Assembly (NCBI GenBank): GCA_028284345.1
Contig: JANQRY010000010.1
Coordinates: forward strand, 434,001 to 498,000
DNA length: 64,000 bases
Direction: 5' to 3'
DNA from: Hyphococcus sp.
Lineage (GTDB): Bacteria > Pseudomonadota > Alphaproteobacteria > Caulobacterales > Parvularculaceae
The notes beneath the pieces were generated by a model that saw only the letters and a program-made list of their open reading frames with translations, searched no databases and had not been told where the DNA came from. The translations under genes and the position numbers were made by a program. The stretch's first letter is position 1. Each line of letters starts with the position of its first letter. Positions 36,409 to 45,884 of this stretch are shown in pieces.

Positions 36409-39400
36409 TCACGGCTGTTCTATGGCAACATTCCCAGATGGCCCTCGGACTAAGACAGCCGCGCCGTCTGTTGGATCGCCTGGTAGTTTTAGACCATAAA
36501 GAGTTTCCATATCGCAACCTCGAGGGCAACTCGAAGGCCTATTATTTAGCCTATTGTTCCGCCGTGCGCTATGCCGAAGGATACCAGTTTCTGGTATTTT
36601 CGGGTGCGTATGTGCTGTAGCAAGTAGGACGTCCTCACCAGATGTAAATTTTATAGAAAATTCGAATTCGGAATCACCGATCGCCGTACCGGCATCCGAG
36701 CCATACATATAGGTAATTTCTTTCGTACTCCTGTTATATAGTGCGTATGCACCGTTTTCTGGTACGCCTTCACTTACATCTTGTGTTTCTAACCACTCGC
36801 TTAGCTCTTTGATTGCAATTTCTCGAGCTGCTTCAATCTCGTCATTTGTCGCAAGTTTTTCCACCGCATCATTGAACAAATATGTAAATGCACCTGTCAC
36901 GGCGCCGTCTGCGAACTTACCGCCGCCAAGAACGGATCCTGCGCCGCCGACGGCCGCGTGAAACGCCGCTCCTTTCCACAAACTACCCTGTGGCCCCAAC
37001 GGCGCGGCTGCTGACGAGAAACCGGCGGCAAGGAAACCGGATTTGAAGCTTCCGCCGCGCACTTCGGCAAAAGCGCCGCCGACGACGCCATGAGCAATGG
37101 CCTTGCCAAAATAGCCTGGTTTGCCAAACGCCACATTCGCCTTTGCGAATATTCCGTGGCCGACGCCGAATGTCGCGAAGCTTTGTCCAAAACCGGTCAA
37201 AAACGATTTTGGTTTTCCCGTGAGAACCACATTGGAAACGCCGCCGCTGATTCCCGCTGTAACAGCGCCTGTTAGGAATTGCGAACCAAACAACGGCCCT
37301 GAATATATGATTGGCAAAAGTTCAAATTGAAGCGTTAGCGCTATTGCAATCGCCAACAGTGGCTTGAATATCTTCTTAAAGAACCGACCGAGTTTCTTGA
37401 AGAACCCATATCCGTTCATGTCTGTGTAAGACAGTGGATTGTTGTGGACGTAGGAATATCGGTTGAGGTCCTGACTATTCGTGACATCGTGGATCATCGG
37501 ATCCGCCGACATGAACCGGCCGAGGGCCGGGTCGTAGACGCGGCCGTTCATGTTGACGATGCCGATATCGTCGATCATTTCGTGGCCGGTAAAGCCTCTT
37601 GTGGTGAGCGACGTGAGCGAACCAGTGGGGTCGTCGGCGCCGTTGGGGTATCGCCGCTTGCCCCAGGCGTCGTAGGCGAGGCGTTCGACCACGCCACCCG
37701 CTTCGTTGGTGATGACGGCGACAGAGCCCAGGTGATCCTTCACGAAGTAGCGCAACTCATCGGCGGAGGCGGACTTGGTAAAATGCACGCCGACCATTTC
37801 GCCGCCGACGAAGAGATATTCGTTCCACTGGGTCTCGCTCGTGCCCACATGTTTTTCAAAATGCGCGCCCAGCCGGTCGCCGTAGTAATAGGTGTCGCCT
37901 GCGGGTCCCGACTGTTTGATGCGCTGGCGTTCGGGGCCGTATTCCCACGACATCGACGTCGCCCCTTGCGTCACCGAGGCGATCTTGTTGAAGTCGGTCC
38001 AGGCGATGGTTCGCCCGCCCCCGGACGTCATGTTGCCGTTGTTGTCGTAATAGTAGGTTGACGCCCCGGCGCTGATCACCGCATGGGGCCGCGCCGTTCC
38101 CGCCGCCGCGTAGGTGTAGCTGCCCACGTCGGATTTCGAGGTGATGTTGCCGAGATCGTCATAGGTCAGGGATTTCGACGAGCCCCCGGCGATGGAATAG
38201 GTCTTTAGCCGGTTGAGGACGTCATAGGTGAAGTTTTCAGCGACGCCCTGGTTGGAATCGATGCGGTAGGTGAGATTGCCGATCGTGTCGAACGTATAGG
38301 CGTAGTCGGCGACGGAGCCCGACGTTCCGGCCTCAATGTCGGCAATGAAGCCTCTGTTGGCGTTAAACGTGCGGTTGGTGACGACGCCGTTGCCGGCGGT
38401 CGCCTGGGTCCAGCGCAGTTCGGCGTCGACGGTGTTCGCCGTCCACAGGGTGGAGCCGCCATACTCCTTGAGCTGCGATGCATAACCGAGAGACGTGTAG
38501 ACATATTGCGTTGAGAAGCCGGACGGAAACGTCACGCGATTGATGCGGCTGTTGGCGTCATAGGTTGTCGTGACGGTTTCGGTGACGCCGTCGATTTTGA
38601 CCGCCTCCGACGAGGGGCGGCCCAGACTGTCGTAGGCCTGGGTTCTGAGATAGCCGTTGGTGGAACTCGCCGTATGCAGCTTGCCGACGCCCTTGGTCGC
38701 CGTGTCGTAAACCCATGTGGATGTCTCGCCGTCTTCATTGCGCGTCAGCGGGCGGCCGAGCTTGTCATAGGTCGTCGTAATGGTCTGGTTCTTGGCGTCG
38801 GTCTGGCTGATCAGTTCGCCAAGGACATTGTACTCATATTCCCATTCGCCAAGGTCCGGGTCGACAGACGCGATTTTGCGCCCGACCGTGTCATAGATCA
38901 TGACGCCGATATTGCCGGCGGAGTCCGTTATCGACGTGCGGTTGCCAAAGGCGCCGTAGGTGAAAGACGTCGTTTTGCTGTTGGCGTCGGTGACAGACAC
39001 GATCTCGCCGCGGGCGTTTTTGAGGGTCGTTTCTGTCTGGTTCTTGTCGTTTGTGACCGACGTCGTGAGGCCGTTATAGGCGAAGGTCGACTGGCTCGAG
39101 TCCGGGAGTGTGATCGACGTTTGTCTTCCGAGGGCGTCATAGGCAAACGTCGTCCAGGCCGGGGTTCCGCCGGAGAGGAAATAGGGTCGGCTCTGCTTCG
39201 ACATCCGGCCGAGGGCGTCGTACTCAGAGGCCTGACGAATGGTCTGGCCCGCAAAGCCTTGGGTGTCAGTCGCGATCACCCGGCCATGGGTGTCGTGATA
39301 GGTTTTAACCCAGGGACCGTTCTGAACGTTGCTTGAGTTTTTCGGCGTCACCGTGGTTACATAAGCGCCGTGGCTCGGGCACGACGCCGACCCGCCGGCG

Positions 39401-40002
39401 ACGCCTGAGCAATATGCATAGGCGTAGGCGGTTTTGTTGCCGTCAGGGCGCGTTTCCAGGGTGGGACGGCCGAAGCTGTCATAGGTCCAGGTCGTCGTCA
39501 GGCCGTTCGGCCCGGTCTGGCTGGTCGGATTGCCGAACTTCGGATCAGTGACGACGGATTGCGAATGGCTGAGCGCGTTGGCTGTGGTCAGCGCAAATCT
39601 GCCATTCGTTTCGAATGTCGACGTTGTCGTGCGGGAAGAGACCCCGGCGCCGCTCGTGGTCGCAGTCAGCGTATTGCCAAATGCGTCATGGGTGTAGGTC
39701 GTCGTAACCGCAAAATTTGCATCGTCGGGCTCAACAGTTTCTGTCAGCAGCAGTCCCGACGCACTGTCATAGGTAAACGAAGACTTCCGAACGCCGGTCG
39801 CTGCAAATGCGTCGGGAATGGAAAGCAGGAGCCATATTGCCAGGAAGAGAATGAATGTAAGGGCCGCGCGCGCGCGTTTTGAGCCGAGCTGTTGGCTGAC
39901 AATTAACATGCCTAAAGCGCGCCGGGGCTCGAAGCGCCGTCTGCCAGGACGTTTCAAGGCAGGTTCATGCTTTTCCATCGCATTGCGCCCAGCTTCACTC
40001 AT
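36409..40002 (-). CDS. Rhs-repeat protein with JAMM/DUF4329-like C-terminal domain
   Basis: A 1197-residue exported Rhs/YD-repeat protein. Residues 45-68 form a signal or signal-anchor segment after a basic start; YD repeats (such as YDSFGRPTLETRPDG) run from about 75 to 850; the Rhs core ends with DPALGRFMSADPMI and NRYSYVHNNPLSYTDMNGYG. After this boundary come a hydrophobic Gly/Ala-rich region and a variable tail with AHTHPKIPE and CDMETLYG, like the H-x-H...S...D layout of JAMM metallopeptidases or DUF4329. AGGGAG precedes ATG 40002. It is downstream of an SpvB/FG-GAP gene and a small exported protein; a putative immunity gene follows. Likely a polymorphic toxin shell. Confidence 0.88.
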   Translation of the reverse strand: MSEAGRNAMEKHEPALKRPGRRRFEPRRALGMLIVSQQLGSKRARAALTFILFLAIWLLLSIPDAFAATGVRKSSFTYDSASGLLLTETVEPDDANFAVTTTYTHDAFGNTLTATTSGAGVSSRTTTSTFETNGRFALTTANALSHSQSVVTDPKFGNPTSQTGPNGLTTTWTYDSFGRPTLETRPDGNKTAYAYAYCSGVAGGSASCPSHGAYVTTVTPKNSSNVQNGPWVKTYHDTHGRVIATDTQGFAGQTIRQASEYDALGRMSKQSRPYFLSGGTPAWTTFAYDALGRQTSITLPDSSQSTFAYNGLTTSVTNDKNQTETTLKNARGEIVSVTDANSKTTSFTYGAFGNRTSITDSAGNIGVMIYDTVGRKIASVDPDLGEWEYEYNVLGELISQTDAKNQTITTTYDKLGRPLTRNEDGETSTWVYDTATKGVGKLHTASSTNGYLRTQAYDSLGRPSSEAVKIDGVTETVTTTYDANSRINRVTFPSGFSTQYVYTSLGYASQLKEYGGSTLWTANTVDAELRWTQATAGNGVVTNRTFNANRGFIADIEAGTSGSVADYAYTFDTIGNLTYRIDSNQGVAENFTYDVLNRLKTYSIAGGSSKSLTYDDLGNITSKSDVGSYTYAAAGTARPHAVISAGASTYYYDNNGNMTSGGGRTIAWTDFNKIASVTQGATSMSWEYGPERQRIKQSGPAGDTYYYGDRLGAHFEKHVGTSETQWNEYLFVGGEMVGVHFTKSASADELRYFVKDHLGSVAVITNEAGGVVERLAYDAWGKRRYPNGADDPTGSLTSLTTRGFTGHEMIDDIGIVNMNGRVYDPALGRFMSADPMIHDVTNSQDLNRYSYVHNNPLSYTDMNGYGFFKKLGRFFKKIFKPLLAIAIALTLQFELLPIIYSGPLFGSQFLTGAVTAGISGGVSNVVLTGKPKSFLTGFGQSFATFGVGHGIFAKANVAFGKPGYFGKAIAHGVVGGAFAEVRGGSFKSGFLAAGFSSAAAPLGPQGSLWKGAAFHAAVGGAGSVLGGGKFADGAVTGAFTYLFNDAVEKLATNDEIEAAREIAIKELSEWLETQDVSEGVPENGAYALYNRSTKEITYMYGSDAGTAIGDSEFEFSIKFTSGEDVLLATAHTHPKIPETGILRHSARRNNRLNNRPSSCPRGCDMETLYGLKLPGDPTDGAAVLVRGPSGNVAIEQP

Positions 40003-40101
40003 TATGCTTGCTCCCTAAACGCGCCTCGGCTCGCAAAGCGACGGCGGCGGGTCTGTCTGACTGATGAAAAGCGGACGCAACAAACTGAAAACGGCGACGG
40101 T

Positions 40102-40557
40102 TTACTTGCCGTTGTCTGGTTTTGGTCTTTTGACGGCGATGATTCCCGGCGCGGTTTCCAGCGCCTTGTCGCTTGGCGCCGGCTTTGGTCGTTCCGCCGA
40201 CGTAAACGGCTTGATACGGATTACCTGCTTGCCGCGGCCAGTCAGAGCGTAGGCGTCGCTCCAAACTCTATCGTTCTTAATCAGGGCGCCGCTCCGCGTG
40301 TCAAAAATATAGCTGCGGCATCCTTTAATGTTGCAAATGCGCGATTCGACAAAGAAGTCCGCAGACACGGTTCCGTTTTCACTGACGACCTCTTCACCAA
40401 CGGCGTGCTGAACGGCGGCGGCGCGCACAGGAACTGTCGCTGGATCTGCGCCGCCTCGTTCTGGCGCCGGCGACTGTGCAAAGGCCGATGAAGCGCCAGC
40501 GACCGCAACGAAGAAGCCAACCCAAACTTGACGACAAAAAACGTTCTCTAAGGTCAC
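40102..40557 (-). CDS. Exported protein between SpvB-like and Rhs genes, unknown function
   Basis: A 151-residue secreted protein of no family I recognise. The signal peptide is clear (VWVGFFVAVAGASSAFAQ). The mature part is Pro/Ala-rich with a central globular segment containing CNIKGC and YIFDTRSGALI, then a basic Pro/Lys tail. The start is GTG at 40557 with AAGGGAAG upstream. It is sandwiched in the same direction between the 962-residue SpvB-like gene (19-bp gap) and the Rhs gene (99-bp gap), so it is probably part of the same unit, perhaps a chaperone, linker or small effector. That role is inferred from position only. Confidence 0.7.
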   Translation of the reverse strand: MTLENVFCRQVWVGFFVAVAGASSAFAQSPAPERGGADPATVPVRAAAVQHAVGEEVVSENGTVSADFFVESRICNIKGCRSYIFDTRSGALIKNDRVWSDAYALTGRGKQVIRIKPFTSAERPKPAPSDKALETAPGIIAVKRPKPDNGK

Positions 40558-40576
40558 AACGAACTTCCCTTATTAA

Positions 40577-43465
40577 CTAATGAACCGGAATGATCGTGAA
40601 TCCATTCAGCGGCACGACGATGATAGACCCCGGAGATGGGTTTGCCGGATCGCAATAGACTTGACATTCGCCAGTCGGAAGCGGCGTGACGTCGGGCGTG
40701 GTTGAACTCACCGTGGCGTTCAGCAGCCGCCCCAAAAACCAATTGGCGGTATCATTTGAATATGTGTTCGTCGTTGTACGCACCGCTCCATCCGGCGTTG
40801 AAACCGACACCGTCAAGGCGTTACCGTACGAATCGTATGTGTAATTCGTCGTCACGGTTGGAAATGCGGCCCCGTTGAGGTCATTCGACGCCTCAACGGA
40901 CTGGCTTATATACGGAAACCGCCGCGTGCCCCCCAGATTCGTCGCCGCGTAGGTAATGTCCCGATCATTGAGCATGCTCCCGGACAACGTCTTTTTGTCT
41001 TCAGAAACGAAGCCGATAAACGGATAGTCCTGCCGGAATGTCAGCGTCTGCTTGATGTTGGTCTGAAGATCAGTGACCGTCTGTTTCCGGAAACCAAGAA
41101 ACCCTCGTCCGTCGACATTAATTTTGGCGCCGACATAGGAATATGTTGAGCTGTAATCGCCGCCAACGCCATCGTCTGCGTCAACGCGGCTCGTCACGTA
41201 GAATGGCGCCTCGATATCAATGACAGGATAATTTGCGGTCGACTCCTTTGTATAGACGACGTCGTCGGTAATCGGCGCATAAGTAATATCTGTCGTCGAC
41301 CCGAGACCTGTCGTTACCGTCGTCAAGTTCTCAGGCGGCTCAGCGCTGTCCTTTCGCCACCAGCGGTTGGTGCCGTTCGCTGCGTTCCGGAACATCGGCA
41401 TATCAAAACCACGCCCGTTCCAGTCGCCAAAGGCGACCGCTCCGACTCCGACCGATCCGCTCAATAAACTTGTTGAAATTGGATTGGACGTATAAGTGAA
41501 TTGAAGCGCGCCGCTCGAACTAAATGACGTCGTGAACCAACGATTAGAACCGCTACTCGGCCAATGAAACATCGCATCTGACAAGCCGTCAGCGTTCCAA
41601 TCGCCAATATTGAGAACGAAGGCCCCTGCAATCGTTGATGGCGTAATTGGGTCAGATATCGTTGTAAATCCCAACGCCCCATCATTGATGTACCAGTTGT
41701 TTACGCCGTTTAGTGAACTATACCTTAGAGCATCGGTAACTCCATCCCCGTTCCAATCTCCAAAATAATTTGGACCAAGACCACCACCAACAATTGCGCT
41801 GCTCGTGACCGAAAAATTCAAGGCGCCGTCATTTACAAACCATACATTCTCGTCTCCAATAATTTGGAAAAATACTAAATCAATAATTCCATCCCCATTC
41901 CAATCTCCAAACGCCAAATCCCCCGGAAAAATCCCGACTCCTGGGTAATATGCAGCCATTAACTCTGTTGTAGGAATTGGGTTATTGGTTTGTGAAAAAG
42001 AGAGGGCGCCATCATTTATAAACCAACGATTTTCACCAGTCGCATATCTATTCCACCACATGAAATCGGTAATTGAGTCGCCATTCCAATCTCCAAACTG
42101 GAGCCCACCCCAAATGTCAATTGGTATCTGAGACGCAGAAACAGCATTCGTTGTTTGTGTAAAACCGAGCGCGCCATCATTTGTGAACCACTTGTTGGTT
42201 CCATCAGATGGATTCCACCACATAATATCAAGAATAGCGTCCCCATCCCAATCGCCGAGATATAAAGACGAAGTCACGCCGGCAATCTGACTGGCTGTGA
42301 TTTTGTTGGTATACGTTGTGAAACTGAGCGATCCGTTATTAACGAACCATTTGTTGGTTCCATTTGAGGGATTCCACGTCATCGCGTCCGTGACCCCATC
42401 GCCATTCCAGTCACCGACATAAAGCACATACGAGCTGCCCATGTCGCTGGTGGAGACCGGATTTGTTGACAGGGTCGGGAACGTCAGACTCGCTGTCGTC
42501 ATTGAAAAACTCGTCGCCGGCAGGCAGGTTGTTCCGCTCCCGTCACACAACTTGATTGAGGTTATTTTGCTGCGCCCCGTTGAAGAACCGGTTCCGTAAA
42601 CCAGCTGATACTGCTTCACGATGGTCGACGCGCCCTGATATGTCTTTATTTTTTTAAGGCGCACCGTATTTTTTACGATCGAACCGGCAATGTATAAGGG
42701 TACGACATCCGGGCGCGCTTCGTATTCAAATCGAACGGAATTGTAAGGACTAATGCTTGCGCCGGCATTTCCGGTGTAGTCGATTCGGTCGGGATAGGCC
42801 TGGCCGTTCGTTGTATCATTTACATATGAGATCGTGAGATAATTGCCCTTGGTGTCGGAAATTTTATTCGCCGCCCAGGAGCGCGCCGTCGATGTTCCTT
42901 GAGCGAGAATCCGAGAGTCGGTCGTATTGCCGAATTCCATGATCTGGCCGCTTTTCGTCCACGCTTTGAAATAGGCAGGCCCATTGCCGGCGGCCCCGTA
43001 GGCGACGACCTTTGTGTAGCCCTCGATCTCAGTGCGGTATTCCGAATTCGCGGCGCCATAATTGCCGGAAATTACGATGAGGCGCTGCCCGTCCATGCAG
43101 AACCGGTCACTCGCCGTAAAGTCGACGCGGCCCTTGACGCCGTCCTGCGCGACGGTTTGCGGACACCGACCAATGGACGGCAGACCTCCAAGGTTCCAGC
43201 CGACGCCAAGCAACCCGTTCCCGGCGTCGCTATTGTAATCTAACGTCAATGCCGGCGACATGCCGGCCGTGCCTGGCGGCGCCTCAATCGGCACAGTGTA
43301 GAGCGCCGCGCCAGTCGGGCTCACGTCAAACTGTCCCGGCAACATCATCGGTTGCGCAGAAGCCGAAATAATAACAAATGGCCACAACGTGATCAAAAAT
43401 ATAGCTAGCCGCAATATCCGATGCATGCGCATTTCTGATCTTGGAAAATTTCCCAAAAAAAGCAT
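40577..43465 (-). CDS. SpvB/FG-GAP repeat exported protein
   Basis: A 962-residue exported protein. After a signal peptide ending near ISASAQ, an SpvB-type N-terminal domain is plain (VSPTGAALYTVPIEAPPGTA, then YNSDAGNGLLGVGWNL). From about residue 345 to 700 there are seven FG-GAP/VCBS-like repeats carrying GDWNGDG Ca-binding loops. The C-terminal part holds YD-like segments but no full Rhs core. In the familiar toxin-complex architecture SpvB, FG-GAP and Rhs parts belong to large proteins; here the Rhs part is a separate gene downstream. AAGG lies nine bases before ATG 43465; ATG 43432 is an alternative. The repeat-encoding DNA is AT-richer than the flanks. Confidence 0.85.
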   Translation of the reverse strand: MLFLGNFPRSEMRMHRILRLAIFLITLWPFVIISASAQPMMLPGQFDVSPTGAALYTVPIEAPPGTAGMSPALTLDYNSDAGNGLLGVGWNLGGLPSIGRCPQTVAQDGVKGRVDFTASDRFCMDGQRLIVISGNYGAANSEYRTEIEGYTKVVAYGAAGNGPAYFKAWTKSGQIMEFGNTTDSRILAQGTSTARSWAANKISDTKGNYLTISYVNDTTNGQAYPDRIDYTGNAGASISPYNSVRFEYEARPDVVPLYIAGSIVKNTVRLKKIKTYQGASTIVKQYQLVYGTGSSTGRSKITSIKLCDGSGTTCLPATSFSMTTASLTFPTLSTNPVSTSDMGSSYVLYVGDWNGDGVTDAMTWNPSNGTNKWFVNNGSLSFTTYTNKITASQIAGVTSSLYLGDWDGDAILDIMWWNPSDGTNKWFTNDGALGFTQTTNAVSASQIPIDIWGGLQFGDWNGDSITDFMWWNRYATGENRWFINDGALSFSQTNNPIPTTELMAAYYPGVGIFPGDLAFGDWNGDGIIDLVFFQIIGDENVWFVNDGALNFSVTSSAIVGGGLGPNYFGDWNGDGVTDALRYSSLNGVNNWYINDGALGFTTISDPITPSTIAGAFVLNIGDWNADGLSDAMFHWPSSGSNRWFTTSFSSSGALQFTYTSNPISTSLLSGSVGVGAVAFGDWNGRGFDMPMFRNAANGTNRWWRKDSAEPPENLTTVTTGLGSTTDITYAPITDDVVYTKESTANYPVIDIEAPFYVTSRVDADDGVGGDYSSTYSYVGAKINVDGRGFLGFRKQTVTDLQTNIKQTLTFRQDYPFIGFVSEDKKTLSGSMLNDRDITYAATNLGGTRRFPYISQSVEASNDLNGAAFPTVTTNYTYDSYGNALTVSVSTPDGAVRTTTNTYSNDTANWFLGRLLNATVSSTTPDVTPLPTGECQVYCDPANPSPGSIIVVPLNGFTIIPVH
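41340..42440 (-). repeat. Seven tandem FG-GAP/VCBS repeat units within the SpvB-like gene
   Basis: Seven protein-level repeats of about 50 residues, each opening with GDWNGDG or a close variant (GDWDGDA, GDWNADG, GDWNGRG) and usually ending with WF-x-NDGALxF. The final unit (GDWNGRG) is the most degenerate. Repeats fold as Ca-binding beta-propeller blades. Confidence 0.85.
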
Positions 43466-43851
43466 TCTATCTTACCTTCTTCTGCACTGACATGCGCTTG
43501 TAATCATTTTTCGGGCGCCCATGCGAAAGCAAACTCGGCCACGTCATATTCGTATCGAATAACAGAGGTGCAATCTTGTGTGACTTTAATGAGGCGTCCA
43601 AGCAGCTCATATTCGCACCGCTCTTAGGCGCAAAGCATCGGATACCTCGACGTTCGCAAGAAGCACAAGCACCATGGCGCAGAAGCAATGCGAAAGAACG
43701 TCCGCCCCTTGAGTCCTATTTATTGCGGTCCACATCTGACTTAAGCTTTGCATCGGTTCAGTTGCTTTCACCCTCTCCCCGCAACAAATCGACCGGTCAC
43801 CGCCTACTTGCATACGCGTCGCTAGCATTTTGTTGTATGAGCACTCCCGCC
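43466..43851. other. Non-coding gap upstream of the SpvB-like gene
   Basis: 386 bp between two minus-strand genes. Short open frames on both strands lack ribosome sites and protein-like composition. It probably holds the promoter of the SpvB-Rhs unit; none could be placed. Confidence 0.4.
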
Positions 43852-44193
43852 TTACGGCCTTGGCTCGACGTACTGAACGGAACAAGGGTTTGACCCGGTA
43901 TTGATTCTAATGAATACAGGCGTGTTGGTGTGTTTTGCAGTTAGCAACACCGATGCGATTAAATCTCGCCCCGGATTCGTATTGTAAACGGTAGCTGTAT
44001 TGTTGCCGCCTAGCGTACAACCTAGCTCAGTTGGCGCGGGCGAAGAGAAATAAATTGAAAGGTTCCCCCCCGCCGTAAACAAAACACGTTCAGGAACTTC
44101 CGTACAGCCATACTGGTTACAATTCGGATTATCTGCATGGGCATATCCACAATGCATTAACGCAACGAACAAGACTGACAGAAACTTTTTCAT
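43852..44193 (-). CDS. Small exported protein, paralogous to 44439-44792
   Basis: A 113-residue protein with a signal peptide (MKKFLSVLFVALMHCGYAHA) and a short beta-rich mature part. Pattern: VLFTAGGNLSIYF, a Cys, then LIASVLLTAKHTNTPVFIRI and PCSVQYV. The second small gene upstream repeats the same order (strand, Cys, helix with the ..TA..AN, strand xIRF, NCSA), so I judge them relatives. Similar small secreted proteins of unknown function occur in many proteobacteria. GAGAGG precedes the ATG. It lies near, and in the same direction as, the SpvB-Rhs genes; a functional link is not proven. Confidence 0.72.
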   Translation of the reverse strand: MKKFLSVLFVALMHCGYAHADNPNCNQYGCTEVPERVLFTAGGNLSIYFSSPAPTELGCTLGGNNTATVYNTNPGRDLIASVLLTAKHTNTPVFIRINTGSNPCSVQYVEPRP

Positions 44194-44438
44194 GGCATAG
44201 CCTCTCGCCTAGTTTATATAAGATACAGATCCACTTCCGTTGCCGTCGCCCAGGAACTATCCGCGCAGCACCGTTGCAAAAATCAGAAGGTTTGGCGAAG
44301 CGAATTTCCGGGTTCCCTGTTTACGCCCTAGCCTCAATTGAGTAAGCGAACCAAAATCTGGGCAGGCCGATTGACGCATATGCCGCCTCCCTTTTATTTT
44401 TGCACCAAGCTAAATAGCGAATGGCTTCCCGCCAACTT

Positions 44439-44792
44439 TCATTCATTGGTGAACCAGAATCCCAACCAGTCTTCGGTAGTCCCAACAGCCGAACAATTGG
44501 TGTTGTCGTCTGTAAACCGTATTGTTATTTTTCGGTTCGCTGAAATAGCCGTCATCCAAATTGACACCATTCGAGCGATTTCTTCCGGCCCGCTAGGCGG
44601 ACTCGCGCCGTATTTGATGCACCCGCCCTCAAAACAGCCCCAAGGGTTTGGCGCAGCGCCTCGCAGAAGCCACACCTTCGTCGGCGTCACCGAACACTCC
44701 TTAAACGCCCACGCGCCCGATGTTGCAGCAAATGCCGCTTGCATAGCCACAGAAAACGCCAGAACCCTACAAATTGATCGCATTTTTTTCAT
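44439..44792 (-). CDS. Small exported protein, paralogous to 43852-44193
   Basis: A 117-residue protein with a signal peptide (cleavage near AFAATSGAWA) and a mature part with four Cys. Order of elements: VTPTKVWLL, WGCFEGGC, EEIARMVSIWMTAISANRKITIRF, NCSA. It parallels the gene 245 bp downstream, suggesting tandem duplication followed by strong divergence. GAGAGATC precedes the ATG. Function unknown; two disulfide bonds are plausible in the periplasm. Confidence 0.7.
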   Translation of the reverse strand: MKKMRSICRVLAFSVAMQAAFAATSGAWAFKECSVTPTKVWLLRGAAPNPWGCFEGGCIKYGASPPSGPEEIARMVSIWMTAISANRKITIRFTDDNTNCSAVGTTEDWLGFWFTNE

Positions 44793-45884
44793 ATATGATC
44801 TCTCGGATTATCTGGACTTTGCCATACACAGCGACGATCCTGAGCACCCCGCACCTTGCAACCACACGAATCGCCTACCGCAGACAGCACGCAAACTCCG
44901 CCCAGCGGGCATGCAAATGCGTCCGCACTTAATCGCAATACCGGCGGGCGAATACTCTTTTGTTTTCGTGAAGCTGATTTACTGACGCGAACTATTCACT
45001 GTTAGCAGAAGTATTAGTATCTGTCGGCGCTTGAATAGTCAACAAGCACTTGCGACATTTCAAATAAAATTTATAATGAACACGACCCCGGCTCCAAACG
45101 GAAGTGTTCGTATACAGATTAATGAAAGGTAGCTCCAAGCGTGCGCGGTACGGCTGACGAGAATCAGACAAATATCTACGTCATCACCGGAATAAATCAA
45201 AACCCAGCAAACCGCTCAATTATCGATTTCTTTGTTTTCCCGCAGGAGGCAGATGAGAATGACGCTTGCGACGGCAATGTCTGAGGCAATTTCATTTCCG
45301 GCGTAGTTATTGACGAAGCCATGCTGTTGTGAGCTGATCGTGTGTTGCAGGATGTTCTTTATCCCCTTGTTAACAGCACGCTAGGCAATGAAGCTCTTTG
45401 CAAAACTCTTTTGGCAAAGGTTGTCGCCTGCAAAAACGATCTACATTTGAAGAGTTTTATACGATTATTATTGGCTCATTTTTCTTCACCGCTAACGTTT
45501 AGCTGCTTACGTTCGTATTTACGATCACGGTATTCCAGAGTCATTCGAAGCCCACTTGCAGCGTCGCGAGACTTAGCGCGTAATCGCTATTCTGTTGTTT
45601 GCGCAGCGGAAGCGCTCACGCGATGATGGCGCCACATGTCGGAATTAACGTTTACATACGAACGACCCGTTGCGCGGGTCGGCAACCAGCGCACTGGGAA
45701 AACCGCGGCGGCCCAATTCAGCAAGCGATAAGTGCGCGAAAAATCCTAGCGCAACGTCAGCCTCGCCGGGGACCGCTCACTCGCAGCGCCTCAGGCCACA
45801 TGCTGCGCTATCGGCGCCTCATCACGACCACGCGCTGCGGGTAACCCTGGCGGGCGCCGAGAAGCGCGTGGTCGTCGAGACTCC
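44793..45884. other. 1.1-kb region without a recognisable gene
   Basis: Several short open frames exist on the plus strand (45342-45626, 45599-45844) but they have no good ribosome binding sites, overlap one another and show no familiar domain. The first half is AT-rich. The last 60 bp hold a 12-bp inverted repeat downstream of the TonB receptor. It marks the border between the Rhs island and the receptor block. Confidence 0.45.
45825..45874 (-). terminator. Inverted repeat after the third TonB receptor
   Basis: CGACCACGCGCT (45825-45836) pairs perfectly with AGCGCGTGGTCG (45863-45874) around a 26-nt GC-rich loop, 10 nt past the receptor stop. There is no T run, so it is either an atypical terminator or an mRNA 3'-stabilising hairpin. 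Confidence 0.5.

Noticed and set aside
38674-39336. 220-codon plus-strand frame inside the Rhs gene
   Set aside because: Produced by the repetitive YD coding sequence read backwards.
41340-42440. Possible tandem DNA repeat or CRISPR-like array
   Set aside because: Periodicity is at protein level (FG-GAP units) and spacers are coding; no conserved short DNA repeat.
43607-43885. 92-codon minus-strand frame upstream of the SpvB-like gene
   Set aside because: Overlaps the end of the small exported gene, lacks a ribosome site and signal, Arg/Cys-rich random composition.
45342-45844. Overlapping plus-strand frames in the 1.1-kb gap
   Set aside because: No start site support, overlap each other in different frames, no recognisable domain.
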